A program made the position numbers and the translations under genes. Of a DNA stretch of 64,000 nt, positions 53,839 through 64,000 are shown piece after piece. This stretch comes from Rhizobium sp. FKL33. GTDB lineage: Bacteria > Pseudomonadota > Alphaproteobacteria > Rhizobiales > Rhizobiaceae. The DNA lies in NCBI RefSeq assembly GCF_005222915.1, contig NZ_STFX01000024.1:164590-228589 (forward strand). Reading direction: 5' to 3'. The stretch's first letter is position 1; each line of letters starts with the position of its first letter. Below the pieces are notes generated by a model, which saw only the letters and a program-made list of their open reading frames with translations, was not told the origin of the DNA and did not search any database.

Positions 53839-55886
53839 GCCGATATCCTTTCGTCTTGCTGGGCCGGACGGATGGGCGCGTTTGCGCGCTCCGCCTGCGG
53901 CTTGGTTGCAGGTCCATGCACGGGCAGGATGAGGGTGAATGTCGACCCCTGCCCCCGCTCGCTGTCGACCCTGATGTCCCCTTCATGCAGATCGACGATC
54001 TGCTTGACGAGGTTGAGCCCGATCCCCGTGCCGGCGATGCCCGTGGAGGTGCGGGCGCGGAAATAGAGCGAGAACATTTTCGGTATGTCGTCGGGGTCGA
54101 TGCCGACGCCATGATCGCGGAAGGAGATCACGGCGTAATCGCCTTCGTCCCAGCCGGTGATCTCGATGTCGGGGGCGTGCGGCGAGTATTTCACCGCGTT
54201 CGACAGCAGATTGGTGATCGCCTGGCCGATCCCCAGCGGATCGCAGCGGACTTTGTCCGGCAGGAGTTGCAGATCCACATGGAAGCGATGGCGCTTGGAG
54301 AATTCGCGCTGACGCTCCACCGCCTGCTCGATCAGTGTCTTGATCGAGCATTCGGCGAGATTGAGCTCGATCTTGCCGGTCGTCATGCGACCAGCGGAGA
54401 GGAAGCTTTCCATCAGCTCGACCATGCGCGCTACCGAGGCGCGGATCTGGCCTGTCTTCTCGACGAGAAAGTCCTGATCGACCGCGCCCCTGCGGCGGAG
54501 CAGCCGCTGGGCGGCGCCGTCGATGATGGCGAGCGGCGTGCGGAATTCGTGGCTGGTCATCGAGACGAACTGGCGCTGCAGCGCATTGATCTGCTTTTCG
54601 TGGTTGAGCGCCTCTTCGAGCGCATGCGCCTGGGCTTCGATTTCCAGCGTGCGTTCGCGGACCTGATCCTCCAGCTGGTCGCGATGGCGGATGAGCTCCA
54701 TCTCAGCCTGCTTGCGCACGGTGATGTCGGTGTAGCTGAGAATGTAGCCGCCGGCGGCGAGCGGCTCGGCGCGCACCGCGAGCACGCGGCCATTGGCGCT
54801 GACCCGCTCGAAACTATGCGGCAGGAACAGCCGGGCGTGATTGACCCGCTCCAGAACCAGCGCGTCGATGTCGCCGTCGCCATATTCGCCGCGCTCGGCA
54901 TTGATGCGGATCAGGCTTTCGAAGCTTGCGCCCGGCGGAAAGGCGTCCGGCGTCACATCGAGCATCTCATAGAGATGACGGTTGGCGATCATCAGGTCGA
55001 GCCGATGATCGAAGACGGCGATGCCGCCCGGGAAGGCCTCGAAGGCGGCTTGCAGGATGCCGAGCATCTTGCGCTGTTCTTCGGTCGTGTCGAACACCAC
55101 TTCGGCGAGGCATTCGCCCTTCTCGCCCCTGAGCGAGATGACTTTGACGGTGACGCGGTACTGGCTGCCGTCGCGACGGGAGTGGAAGGTTTCGAAGGTC
55201 ACGAATTTCTCGCGCCCCGTAATCACCGGATTGATCAGAATGCGATATTCGTCAAGCGTCAGGTCGGGCTTGAGCGACACCGGCGTCATCCGGATCAACT
55301 GGTCTTCACGGTAACCGGTCTTGATCGTCGCCGTGCCGTTAGCGCGGAAGATCTCCAGCATTTCGGGATCGATGAGATAGATTTCGTCGGTCGAGATCTC
55401 GACGAGATCGGCGAACTGATGGTCGGCGTCGGCGCGGCGGCGCGACAGAACGATGTCGGCGAGATCGCAGATCAGCAGCCGCAGTACCGCCATCCGCTCC
55501 TCGTCCATGCGGCGGCGGCTCTTGCCGAGGAACAGCACCGAGCCGAAAATCGCCCCCGAACTGCGGTCGATCAGCGGCAGGAGATAGGATCGCGCCCTAT
55601 CCTCCGCGCAGAGCGGCTGCGCCTGGCCCGACTGGGGATCATACTCCAAGGGAATGGTGCACCAGTCCGCCTGGGTGTGATAGAGCAGCTTGTGGCGGCC
55701 GCCATAGGGCGTTTCGTTGAAGATGGCGGCGCAGGGGCCGAGGTCGAATTCGCGCGTCGAAATGATTTCGTTGAGCACGCCGGAGAGAACCTCGTCGCGG
55801 CTCTTGTCGCTCAGCGTCCAGCGCAGCATGGCGCGGGTGGTGACCAGACCCCAGATGGGCATTGCATTCCAGACTGCCTGCGGCAT
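53835..55886 (-). CDS. Sensor histidine kinase with GAF-like and PAS domains
   Basis: Soluble kinase of 683 residues with no membrane helix. From the N-terminus: a GAF-like region (about 1-145), a PAS domain (about 155-270), a PAS_7-type domain (about 280-390, GIAVFDHRLDLMIANRHLYE), a coiled coil (about 395-440), a HisKA domain with His446 in MTSHEFRTPL, and HATPase_c with ITNLLSNAVKYS, FRDHGVGIDP and G-T-G-I-G-L-N-L-V-K. ATG 55886 has AGGGGGA upstream; a start at 55931 is possible. It senses a cytoplasmic signal; a cofactor such as flavin or heme cannot be judged by eye. Confidence 0.9.
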   Translation of the reverse strand: MPQAVWNAMPIWGLVTTRAMLRWTLSDKSRDEVLSGVLNEIISTREFDLGPCAAIFNETPYGGRHKLLYHTQADWCTIPLEYDPQSGQAQPLCAEDRARSYLLPLIDRSSGAIFGSVLFLGKSRRRMDEERMAVLRLLICDLADIVLSRRRADADHQFADLVEISTDEIYLIDPEMLEIFRANGTATIKTGYREDQLIRMTPVSLKPDLTLDEYRILINPVITGREKFVTFETFHSRRDGSQYRVTVKVISLRGEKGECLAEVVFDTTEEQRKMLGILQAAFEAFPGGIAVFDHRLDLMIANRHLYEMLDVTPDAFPPGASFESLIRINAERGEYGDGDIDALVLERVNHARLFLPHSFERVSANGRVLAVRAEPLAAGGYILSYTDITVRKQAEMELIRHRDQLEDQVRERTLEIEAQAHALEEALNHEKQINALQRQFVSMTSHEFRTPLAIIDGAAQRLLRRRGAVDQDFLVEKTGQIRASVARMVELMESFLSAGRMTTGKIELNLAECSIKTLIEQAVERQREFSKRHRFHVDLQLLPDKVRCDPLGIGQAITNLLSNAVKYSPHAPDIEITGWDEGDYAVISFRDHGVGIDPDDIPKMFSLYFRARTSTGIAGTGIGLNLVKQIVDLHEGDIRVDSERGQGSTFTLILPVHGPATKPQAERANAPIRPAQQDERISA

Positions 55887-55955
55887 ATGGGGCTTCCCCC
55901 TGAAATGGCTTGGAGGATCAGAATAGGTCATGCCCGCTAATGAAGCTTGCAAGGC

Positions 55956-55975
55956 TCCGTTAAAACTTTAGCGAC
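55956..55975 (+). repeat. Copy 2 of the 20-bp near-palindromic motif
   Basis: TCCGTTAAAACTTTAGCGAC, differing from the copy at 21788-21807 in one base. It lies in the divergent gap between the histidine kinase gene and glyS, 69 bases before the kinase start. Confidence 0.6.
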
Positions 55976-56095
55976 GCCTGATATTTCGCGGTTTCCGAGC
56001 ATGGGACCGGGCGCAATTCAGGCATGACAAGCGCCGCGGAACTTGCTAGGTCCGGCGCGACATTTCCCTATCCGCCCGCGAAAGCGAAAGACACC

Positions 56096-58327
56096 ATGCC
56101 CGATCTTCTTCTTGAACTCCGCTCCGAGGAAATTCCCGCCAGCATGCAGCGCAAGGCCGCGGGCGATCTGAAAAAGCTGTTGACGGATGCGCTGGTCGAA
56201 GCAGGCCTCACCTATGAAGGCGCGCGCGAGTACTGGACGCCGCGCCGGCTGACGCTCGATATTCGCGGCCTGACCGCCCGCTCCGCCGACCAGCATGAAG
56301 AGCGCAAGGGACCGAGCACGAAAGCGCCGCAGGCGGCCATCGACGGCTTCCTGCGCTCCGCCGGCCTCGCCTCGATCGATCAGGCGCAGGTGAAATCGGA
56401 CCCGAAGAAGGGTGATTTCTATGTGGCGACGATCCACAAGCATGGCCGCACCGCAGAGGAGATCATCACCGAGGTGATGCCAGGCATCATCCGCAATTTC
56501 CCCTGGCCGAAGAGCATGCGCTCGGGCGCAGCCTCCGCCAAGCCGGGCTCGCTGCGCTGGGTGCGTCCGCTGCAATCGATCGTCTGCACCTTCGGGCCCG
56601 AGCATGACGAACCGGTGGTCATTCCCTTCGAAATCGACGGCATTGTGGCCTCCAACGTGACCTATGGCCATCGTTTCCACGCGCCTGAGGCCATCACCGT
56701 CAAGCGGTTCTCGGACTATGTTTCGTCGCTGGAAAAGGCCAAGGTCATTCTCGACGCCGACCGCCGCAAGGAAATCATCCTCGCCGACGCCAAGAACATC
56801 ACCTTCGCCTCCGGGCTCGACCTCGTCGAGGACGAGGGCCTGCTCGAGGAAGTGTCGGGGCTGGTGGAATATCCGCATGTGCTGATGGGCAGCTTCGAAG
56901 AGGATTATCTGAAGATCCCCGCCGAAATCATCCGGCTGACCATCAAGACCAACCAGAAATGCTTCGTGACCCGCCTGCATGGCCAGGAGGCGCTGTCGAA
57001 CCATTTCATCCTGATCTCCAATATCGAAGCCAAGGACGGCGGCGCCGAGATCATTCACGGCAATGGCAAGGTCGTGCGCGCCCGCCTGTCGGATGCGGCG
57101 CATTTCTACAAGCGCGACCAGGGCGACCTGCCCGATCTCGACACGCTGAAGGCGTCGGCAGTGAAATTCGGCCTCGATCTTTCCAAGCCGCTCGACCAGC
57201 GCATGGCCAAGCTCGACCATCTCAATGTGACCTTCCACGCCAAATTGGGCAGCCAGGGCGAGCGCGTGAGCCGCATCCGCGCGCTGGCGGCCAAGCTCGC
57301 TCACGTCACCGGCGCCGAAGCCGCGCTTGCCGACCGCGCCGCAGTGCTCGCGAAAGCCGATCTCCGCACCGAAGCGGTGGGCGAATTCCCGGAACTGCAG
57401 GGCATCATGGGCCGCAAATATGCGGCGCTGCAGGGTGAAGACGCAGCGGTCGCGGTAGCAATTGAGGAACACTACAAACCGCAAGGTCCTTCCGACCGAG
57501 TCCCCACTGATCCTGTAGCGATAACCGTAGCGCTAGCCGATAAGCTCGACACTCTTGTTGGTTTCTGGGCAATCGACGAGAAGCCGACGGGTTCGAAGGA
57601 TCCCTATGCGCTGCGCCGCGCCGCACTCGGTATAATTAGAATTATCACACAGAGCCGGATTAGCACCCGGTTGCGGTTTATGATTGAGGACGCTCGTAAG
57701 TGTTTGAATGATCAACGATCTGAAAAGGGCGTTGAATACATTGACAATCACTTGGATGAAGATCTTGTTGGATTTCTAGCTGATCGGTTTATTGCTCAGA
57801 TGAAATCTGATGGTAAGCGCTATGACCTAGTTGATGCAGTATTTGGCTCTTCAAACTACGGCGCTTCATGGATGGCGACGCCTGGTGTCGCAGGTAGCTT
57901 CATCCTAGACGATTTTGTTTCTGTGAGTGACCGAGTGGAAGCCCTGTCGGCCTTCATCGGCACCGAGGACGGCAAGAACCTGCTGGCGGGAACCAAGCGC
58001 GCCACGCAATTGCTCGCCGCCGAGGAGAAGAAGGGAACGAAGGCCGCCGAACGGATCGATCTGTCGCTGCTGGCACTGCCGGCAGAGACCGCGCTGCATC
58101 AGGCGATCGTCAACGCCAGCCAGAGCGCGGCTCAGGCCGTGGCGCGCGAGGATTTCGCCGCCGCCATGGAAGCGCTCTCCAAGCTGCGCGGCCCCGTGGA
58201 CGCCTTCTTCACCGACGTGCTGGTGAACGACGAAAACCCGGAGATCCGCGCCAATCGCCTTGCGCTTCTCGCCGCCATCCGCAGCGCGACCAGCACGGTG
58301 GCGGATTTCAGCAAGATTGCGGGATGA
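56096..58327 (+). CDS. glyS: Glycine-tRNA ligase beta subunit, with an atypical internal patch
   Basis: Protein of 743 residues that binds tRNA-Gly for GlyQ. It starts [15 protein letters not shown]. Conserved blocks are [27 protein letters not shown]-type [31 protein letters not shown] and [21 protein letters not shown]. From about 57440 to 57945 (residues about 449-617) the DNA changes character: frequent ATA, AGA, GTA and CTA codons, and GC near 40% over 57721-57840 by hand count. The frame stays open. The protein here also seems longer than rhizobial homologs around [14 protein letters not shown]. See the findings. ATG 56096 was chosen over a longer reading from 56024. Confidence 0.95.
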   Translation: MPDLLLELRSEEIPASMQRKAAGDLKKLLTDALVEAGLTYEGAREYWTPRRLTLDIRGLTARSADQHEERKGPSTKAPQAAIDGFLRSAGLASIDQAQVKSDPKKGDFYVATIHKHGRTAEEIITEVMPGIIRNFPWPKSMRSGAASAKPGSLRWVRPLQSIVCTFGPEHDEPVVIPFEIDGIVASNVTYGHRFHAPEAITVKRFSDYVSSLEKAKVILDADRRKEIILADAKNITFASGLDLVEDEGLLEEVSGLVEYPHVLMGSFEEDYLKIPAEIIRLTIKTNQKCFVTRLHGQEALSNHFILISNIEAKDGGAEIIHGNGKVVRARLSDAAHFYKRDQGDLPDLDTLKASAVKFGLDLSKPLDQRMAKLDHLNVTFHAKLGSQGERVSRIRALAAKLAHVTGAEAALADRAAVLAKADLRTEAVGEFPELQGIMGRKYAALQGEDAAVAVAIEEHYKPQGPSDRVPTDPVAITVALADKLDTLVGFWAIDEKPTGSKDPYALRRAALGIIRIITQSRISTRLRFMIEDARKCLNDQRSEKGVEYIDNHLDEDLVGFLADRFIAQMKSDGKRYDLVDAVFGSSNYGASWMATPGVAGSFILDDFVSVSDRVEALSAFIGTEDGKNLLAGTKRATQLLAAEEKKGTKAAERIDLSLLALPAETALHQAIVNASQSAAQAVAREDFAAAMEALSKLRGPVDAFFTDVLVNDENPEIRANRLALLAAIRSATSTVADFSKIAG
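57440..57945 (+). other. Compositionally foreign patch inside glyS
   Basis: Both flanks use the GC-ending codons of the rest of the window. Inside, A/T-ending codons dominate, with ATA, AGA and TTG codons rare elsewhere. Hand counts: 23 of 60 GC for 57721-57780, 25 of 60 for 57781-57840, 33 of 60 for 57841-57900. A short native-looking stretch (about 57560-57630) encodes the conserved [18 protein letters not shown]. The mosaic fits homologous replacement from a distant donor. Confidence 0.75.
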
Positions 58328-58439
58328 TCCCCGGCAGAAGATCGCCGCCAATGATCGCGGCGGTCTTCACGCATCTTGCGCAATGCTCTAATATAAAAGG
58401 GTTCCTTGCGCTGCTCAGCGCCGAGCGGAGATCGGGATC

Positions 58440-58757
58440 ATGAGCCTGCCACAGGAATTTATGGACACGGTGCGCTCCCGTCTCAAACATGACGGAGCCC
58501 TTCGCGCCGCCATGCTGGCCGAAGCCGCGAGCGCGTTTCTCTCGGGCGATCTCGGCATCGGGCTCCAGCTCATCGCCGATATCGTGCAGGCGACCACGGA
58601 GGTGACGCGTCTGGCTGCGGGAACCGGCATCGAGCCCGATCGGATCAACGAGATTCTCGGCCTGAAGGGTCGGCCGCATGCGGACGAGATCGTCAAGATC
58701 TTCGTTTACCTGCAGGACGATTTCGGCGTCCGGCTCACGGTGCAGCCAGCCGCATAA
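58440..58757 (+). CDS. Addiction-module antidote-like DNA-binding protein, orphan
   Basis: Protein of 105 residues. The middle ALRAAMLAEAASAFLSGDLG and the later T-E-V-T-R-L-A-A-G-T-G-I-E-P-D-R-I-N-E-I-L, followed by a helix on V-K-I-F-V-Y-L-Q-D-D-F-G-V-R-L, resemble the helix-turn-helix of HigA-type antidote proteins (COG3636). No toxin gene lies next to it, so it may be an orphan regulator or an unrelated small protein. Confidence in the family is moderate. Confidence 0.65.
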   Translation: MSLPQEFMDTVRSRLKHDGALRAAMLAEAASAFLSGDLGIGLQLIADIVQATTEVTRLAAGTGIEPDRINEILGLKGRPHADEIVKIFVYLQDDFGVRLTVQPAA

Positions 58758-58770
58758 CTCTCAATCCAAC

Positions 58771-58806
58771 AAAAAGCCCGGCGACCGCGAGGCGCCGGGC
58801 TTTTTT
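58771..58806. terminator. Bidirectional rho-independent terminator
   Basis: AAAAAGCCCGGCG (58771-58783), loop, CGCCGGGCTTTTTT (58793-58806). The A-run on one side and T-run on the other serve both the antidote-like gene and the convergent chemoreceptor gene. Confidence 0.92.
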
Positions 58807-58823
58807 CACGAGAGACCGTATGG

Positions 58824-60713
<1,890 letters not shown>

Positions 60714-60904
60714 TTAAGGTTCCACTAATTCTAGTCCGAACTTGCGGTGAATCATCGCATGAAACGACTGATTTCAGCGATCACCCATGAAAACCGCAGC
60801 GATGATCGATCTCGCTGACCCATCGTGAGGTGGCCAGCCTGCACCGATCGAGATCATCAGTGGTTGCGACGATGATTGGATTGCGCCAGTGCGATAACCC
60901 GGCT

Positions 60905-61438
60905 TTACGCGGAGGCTTCCCGGGTCCTACCGCGCAAGACCCATGCCGGTATAAGTTCCGACCGCAGTCGCCGGGCAGCAGCCCCGCGCGCGAACCCCGC
61001 CATATCGGCGCCAGACTTAAGCGCCGCGAGCAGATCGCGCTTGCGGACGAGCAAGCCGTCTTCGAGAGGCTGGTTCCGTCGCATCAGGCGCTGGAACCAC
61101 GGCCTGCGAAACCGCCGCGATTGTGAAAACCGCGCCGGCTTGCCGTCGATCGAGGCATATTCGAGAACTTCTTCCACCCAACCGCTCTGCGGCCGGGCGC
61201 CTGGCTCAAGAAACAGCAGCCATTCGCCCCGCGCGCCATGCACCGTATCGCTCAGCGTCCAGTTCTGCAGATACTTGCAGCCTGCGGCGTCCGCGAGCCG
61301 GGCGGTGCCATCCTGGGAGCCGCGGTCGAGGACGATCACTTCGCTGACGACGCCGTCCACCGCGCCCGAAACGAGCACGGAGAGGGTGTAGGCGAGCTCG
61401 GGCTCGCTGTTTTCGCATTCCAACATCACCGTCAGCAT
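60905..61438 (-). CDS. Short glycosyltransferase-2-like protein
   Basis: Protein of 177 residues. The first half follows the GT-A nucleotide-sugar fold: V-M-L-E-C at the start, then VIVLDRGSQDGTARLADAAGC, a version of the D-x-G-S-x-D-G-T motif, and EWLLFLEPGARPQSGWVEEV. The second half is short and Arg-rich. Full GT2 enzymes are longer and show a D-x-D and a second acidic motif that I do not see, so it may be non-catalytic. Function uncertain. Confidence 0.72.
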   Translation of the reverse strand: MLTVMLECENSEPELAYTLSVLVSGAVDGVVSEVIVLDRGSQDGTARLADAAGCKYLQNWTLSDTVHGARGEWLLFLEPGARPQSGWVEEVLEYASIDGKPARFSQSRRFRRPWFQRLMRRNQPLEDGLLVRKRDLLAALKSGADMAGFARGAAARRLRSELIPAWVLRGRTREASA

Positions 61439-61559
61439 CACTTACCTTTACCCAAAGCCGCCCCCGATTGCCAGCCGCATTTTGTTCTTGCATTGTTCTC
61501 TTTTCCGCGTTAGGAATATTGTCATCAGGCGGTGAGACGAGCCGCGCCGGAGAAGCCCA

Positions 61560-62717
61560 ATGATCAATCTGTCCCTTTCGCGGCAGGCTGCATTCCAGCC
61601 TGCCAACACGGCGGAACTTGCCGATGGACTGCTCAAGGAAAGCGGCCTGAGGATCGACGTGGACCGGCGTCGCGGACGCGGCGCGGGTCTCAATCCCGCC
61701 GGCCGCTTCGAAGCGCAGGAACGGGAAACGCTCGACGACGGCTGGCAGACGCTCGAAAGCCTTGAGCCCTTTCGCACGGAAGTGCAGGTCGAGAAGCCGC
61801 GTAGCATCATCACCCGCAACGACAGTCCCGACGTGCCTTTCGACCGGTCGATCAATCCCTATCGGGGTTGCGAGCATGGCTGCGTCTATTGCTTCGCCCG
61901 GCCGAGCCACGATTATATGGGCCTGTCCGCCGGTCTGGATTTCGAGGCCAAGCTCTTCGCCAAGCCGGACGCCGCCCGTCTGCTCGAACGCGAGTTGTCG
62001 AAGCCCGGCTATAAACCCAAGACCATCGCCATCGGCACCAATACCGACCCCTATCAGCCGATCGAAAAGGAATGGCGCATCATGCGGCAGATCCTGGAGG
62101 TGCTGGCCGCCGCCAACCACCCTGTGTCGATCGTGACGAAATCGGCGTTGGTGATCCGCGACGTCGACATCCTCGGCAAGATGGCCGAGAACGGGCTCGC
62201 CAAAGTGGCGCTGTCGGTGACGACGCTCGACCGAAAGCTGGCGCGGCTGATGGAACCGCGCGCCTCGACGCCGTCGCGACGGCTGGAGGCGATCCGGGCG
62301 CTGACCGAGGCCGGCGTGCCCACGGCCGTGATGGCTGCGCCGATGATCCCGGCGCTCAACGATCACGAACTCGAACGCATTCTCGACGCCGCCGCCGCTG
62401 CGGGCGCGAAGGAAGCCAATTATATCCTTCTTCGTCTGCCTTTCGAGGTGAGCCCGCTGTTTCGCGACTGGCTGCTGCGGAATTACCCCGACCGCTACCG
62501 CCATGTGATGAACCTGGTGCGCTCGATGCGCGGCGGCAAGGATTATGACGCCGAGTTCGGCAAACGCATGAAGGGCGCCGGTCCCTATGCCTGGCAGCTG
62601 CATCGGAGATTCGAGCTCGCCGCCAAGAAGCTCAATCTCAAACGCCGCGGCATGCAGCTGAACACCGACCTCTTCGTGCCGCCCTCGGGGCATGGCGTGC
62701 AGCTGAGCCTGCTCTAG
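61560..62717 (+). CDS. PA0069-type radical SAM protein
   Basis: Radical SAM enzyme of 385 residues. The cluster motif is C-E-H-G-C-V-Y-C in YRGCEHGCVYCFARPSHDYM. NTDPYQPIEKEWRIMRQILE and SVTTLDRKLARLMEPRA follow. It belongs to the group related to spore photoproduct lyase, found widely in non-sporing proteobacteria, with unknown reaction. ATG 61560 is preceded by G-A-G-A-A-G. Confidence 0.92.
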   Translation: MINLSLSRQAAFQPANTAELADGLLKESGLRIDVDRRRGRGAGLNPAGRFEAQERETLDDGWQTLESLEPFRTEVQVEKPRSIITRNDSPDVPFDRSINPYRGCEHGCVYCFARPSHDYMGLSAGLDFEAKLFAKPDAARLLERELSKPGYKPKTIAIGTNTDPYQPIEKEWRIMRQILEVLAAANHPVSIVTKSALVIRDVDILGKMAENGLAKVALSVTTLDRKLARLMEPRASTPSRRLEAIRALTEAGVPTAVMAAPMIPALNDHELERILDAAAAAGAKEANYILLRLPFEVSPLFRDWLLRNYPDRYRHVMNLVRSMRGGKDYDAEFGKRMKGAGPYAWQLHRRFELAAKKLNLKRRGMQLNTDLFVPPSGHGVQLSLL

Positions 62718-62866
62718 TTTTCCCGATCGGACGCTGGGCGCGGCATGTCCCTGAAGCCGCGGCCAACGTCGAATAGCGCCTGCCGTCGGACCGCAACGAC
62801 GGACGGCGTCCGCGAGTGACCCGGACCGCCGCCCTCGATCCGGGACTTGCGGGGAATCGGCGGGAT

Positions 62867-63526
62867 ATGTCAGATACCCGCATGACGCGTCCCGCCGATT
62901 CCCTACCTTTTCTGTTCGAAGACGCCGCCCCGTCCTTCGCGATCGAGGACGCCTTGATGCGGGAAGGTTATGCCCGCATCGTCGGCCTCGACGAAGTCGG
63001 GCGCGGCCCGCTGGCGGGCCCCGTCGTCGCCTGCGCGGTGGTCCTCGATCCCGCCAACATCCCCAATGGCCTCAACGATTCCAAGCAGCTCTCGCTCGCC
63101 GAGCGCGAGAGGCTCTATGTCGAGATCCTCGCGAGCGCCGATGTCGCCATCGCCTCGGTCAGCGCGCGTGAGATCGATCGGACCGATATCCGGAAAGCGA
63201 GCCTCGAGGCGATGCGGCGGGCGGCCTTGTCACTGAGCCGAAGTCCCGACTTCGCCGTCATCGATGGACGGGATGTGCCTCCCGGGCTGCCCTGCCCCGG
63301 CAAGGCCTATGTCAAAGGAGACTCCCGTTCTGTGTCCATCGCCGCCGCTTCAATCGTCGCCAAGGTCACCCGCGACAGGATGATGGAGGCTGCGGCCCTG
63401 GCGCATCCGGACTACGGCTTCGAAAAACATGCGGGTTATGCAACGGTCGTGCACAGGCGCGCCATCGCCGAGCTCGGCCCCTGCCCGCTGCATCGCATGA
63501 GCTTTCGTCCGTTGCGCAAAGACTGA
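62867..63526 (+). CDS. rnhB: Ribonuclease HII
   Basis: Endonuclease of 219 residues that cuts RNA in RNA-DNA hybrids. Catalytic residues appear in the [14 protein letters not shown] block and in [22 protein letters not shown] follows, and [14 protein letters not shown]. The start is unsure: ATG 62867 or ATG 62882; a GTG at 62816 is unlikely. Confidence 0.95.
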   Translation: MSDTRMTRPADSLPFLFEDAAPSFAIEDALMREGYARIVGLDEVGRGPLAGPVVACAVVLDPANIPNGLNDSKQLSLAERERLYVEILASADVAIASVSAREIDRTDIRKASLEAMRRAALSLSRSPDFAVIDGRDVPPGLPCPGKAYVKGDSRSVSIAAASIVAKVTRDRMMEAAALAHPDYGFEKHAGYATVVHRRAIAELGPCPLHRMSFRPLRKD

Positions 63527-63574
63527 TCCATGTCGCAAGCCGGGTTGCCCTGATGGCGAGGGATCAGCTACAGC

Positions 63575-64000
<426 letters not shown>

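Noticed and set aside
53856-55940. Long open frame on the plus strand opposite the histidine kinase gene
   Set aside because: The kinase on the minus strand has all catalytic motifs; the antisense frame is a shadow.

Overview
The window is GC-rich, densely packed alphaproteobacterial chromosome. The best fit is a member of the Rhizobiales/Hyphomicrobiales. The evidence is a set of gene families typical of that order (DUF1217, DUF930, DUF4424, DUF6101 and HPE1-like proteins, chemoreceptors ending in a W-x-x-F tether, a cobalamin riboswitch followed by bluB) plus rhizobial-type dxs, ispE, ubiA and polyprenyl synthase genes. I cannot fix the genus. I see no rRNA, tRNA, insertion sequence, phage or CRISPR array.

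Layout. 1-7.3 kb: a tandem array of four chemoreceptor genes (the first cut by the window edge), each ending in a W-x-x-F tail. Two of them have almost identical signalling halves, and the fourth carries a periplasmic c-type heme motif. 7.3-10.3 kb: pirin and dxs. 10.5-14 kb: a DUF930 protein, a ParDE toxin-antitoxin pair, a DUF4424 protein, and xseB with a histone-deacetylase-family enzyme. 14-17.7 kb: BioY, a DUF1284 protein, and an enoyl-CoA hydratase/acyl-CoA dehydrogenase operon behind a 26-bp palindrome. 17.8-21 kb: a Cache-domain membrane sensor translationally coupled to a pentameric ligand-gated ion channel, then a CorA/ZntB-type transporter. 21-27 kb: an SDR-like protein, a cupin, a GH25 lysozyme-like protein, a conserved hypothetical, a Sua5 homolog, an FAD-linked oxidase and a short ModE-like regulator. 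27-29.6 kb: modABC with a ModE-box-like palindrome. 29.6-35.4 kb: a multi-repeat DUF1217 protein, a DUF6101 protein and a large RTX protein. 35.6-41.3 kb: ubiA, mipA, purD, an HPE1-like protein, DUF523, moaB and ispE. 41.5-47.2 kb: a TPR-LysM protein, polyprenyl diphosphate synthase, DUF2007, a TrmN6-like methyltransferase, an S49 peptidase and a small membrane protein. 47.1-58.3 kb: a P-type cation ATPase, a VOC protein, glyQ, aroA, a membrane protein, a histidine kinase/response regulator pair and glyS. 58.4-64 kb: an orphan antidote-like protein, a fifth chemoreceptor, a glycosyltransferase-like protein, a radical SAM protein, rnhB, and a cobalamin riboswitch with the start of bluB.

How the genes fit together. 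Environmental sensing dominates: five chemoreceptors, one Cache sensor beside an ion channel, and one two-component pair. Isoprenoid supply and quinone synthesis are represented by dxs, ispE, polyprenyl synthase and ubiA. Molybdenum import and use are represented by modABC, a ModE-like regulator and moaB. Glycyl-tRNA synthetase is encoded by glyQ and glyS, here separated by about 4.7 kb.

The most unusual signals are: (1) the Cache sensor/ligand-gated channel pair; (2) a patch inside glyS (about 57440-57945) with foreign codon use and, in its core, about 40% GC; (3) the heme-c chemoreceptor; (4) homogenised signalling halves in the tandem chemoreceptors; (5) several uncatalogued palindromes or repeats in intergenic DNA.
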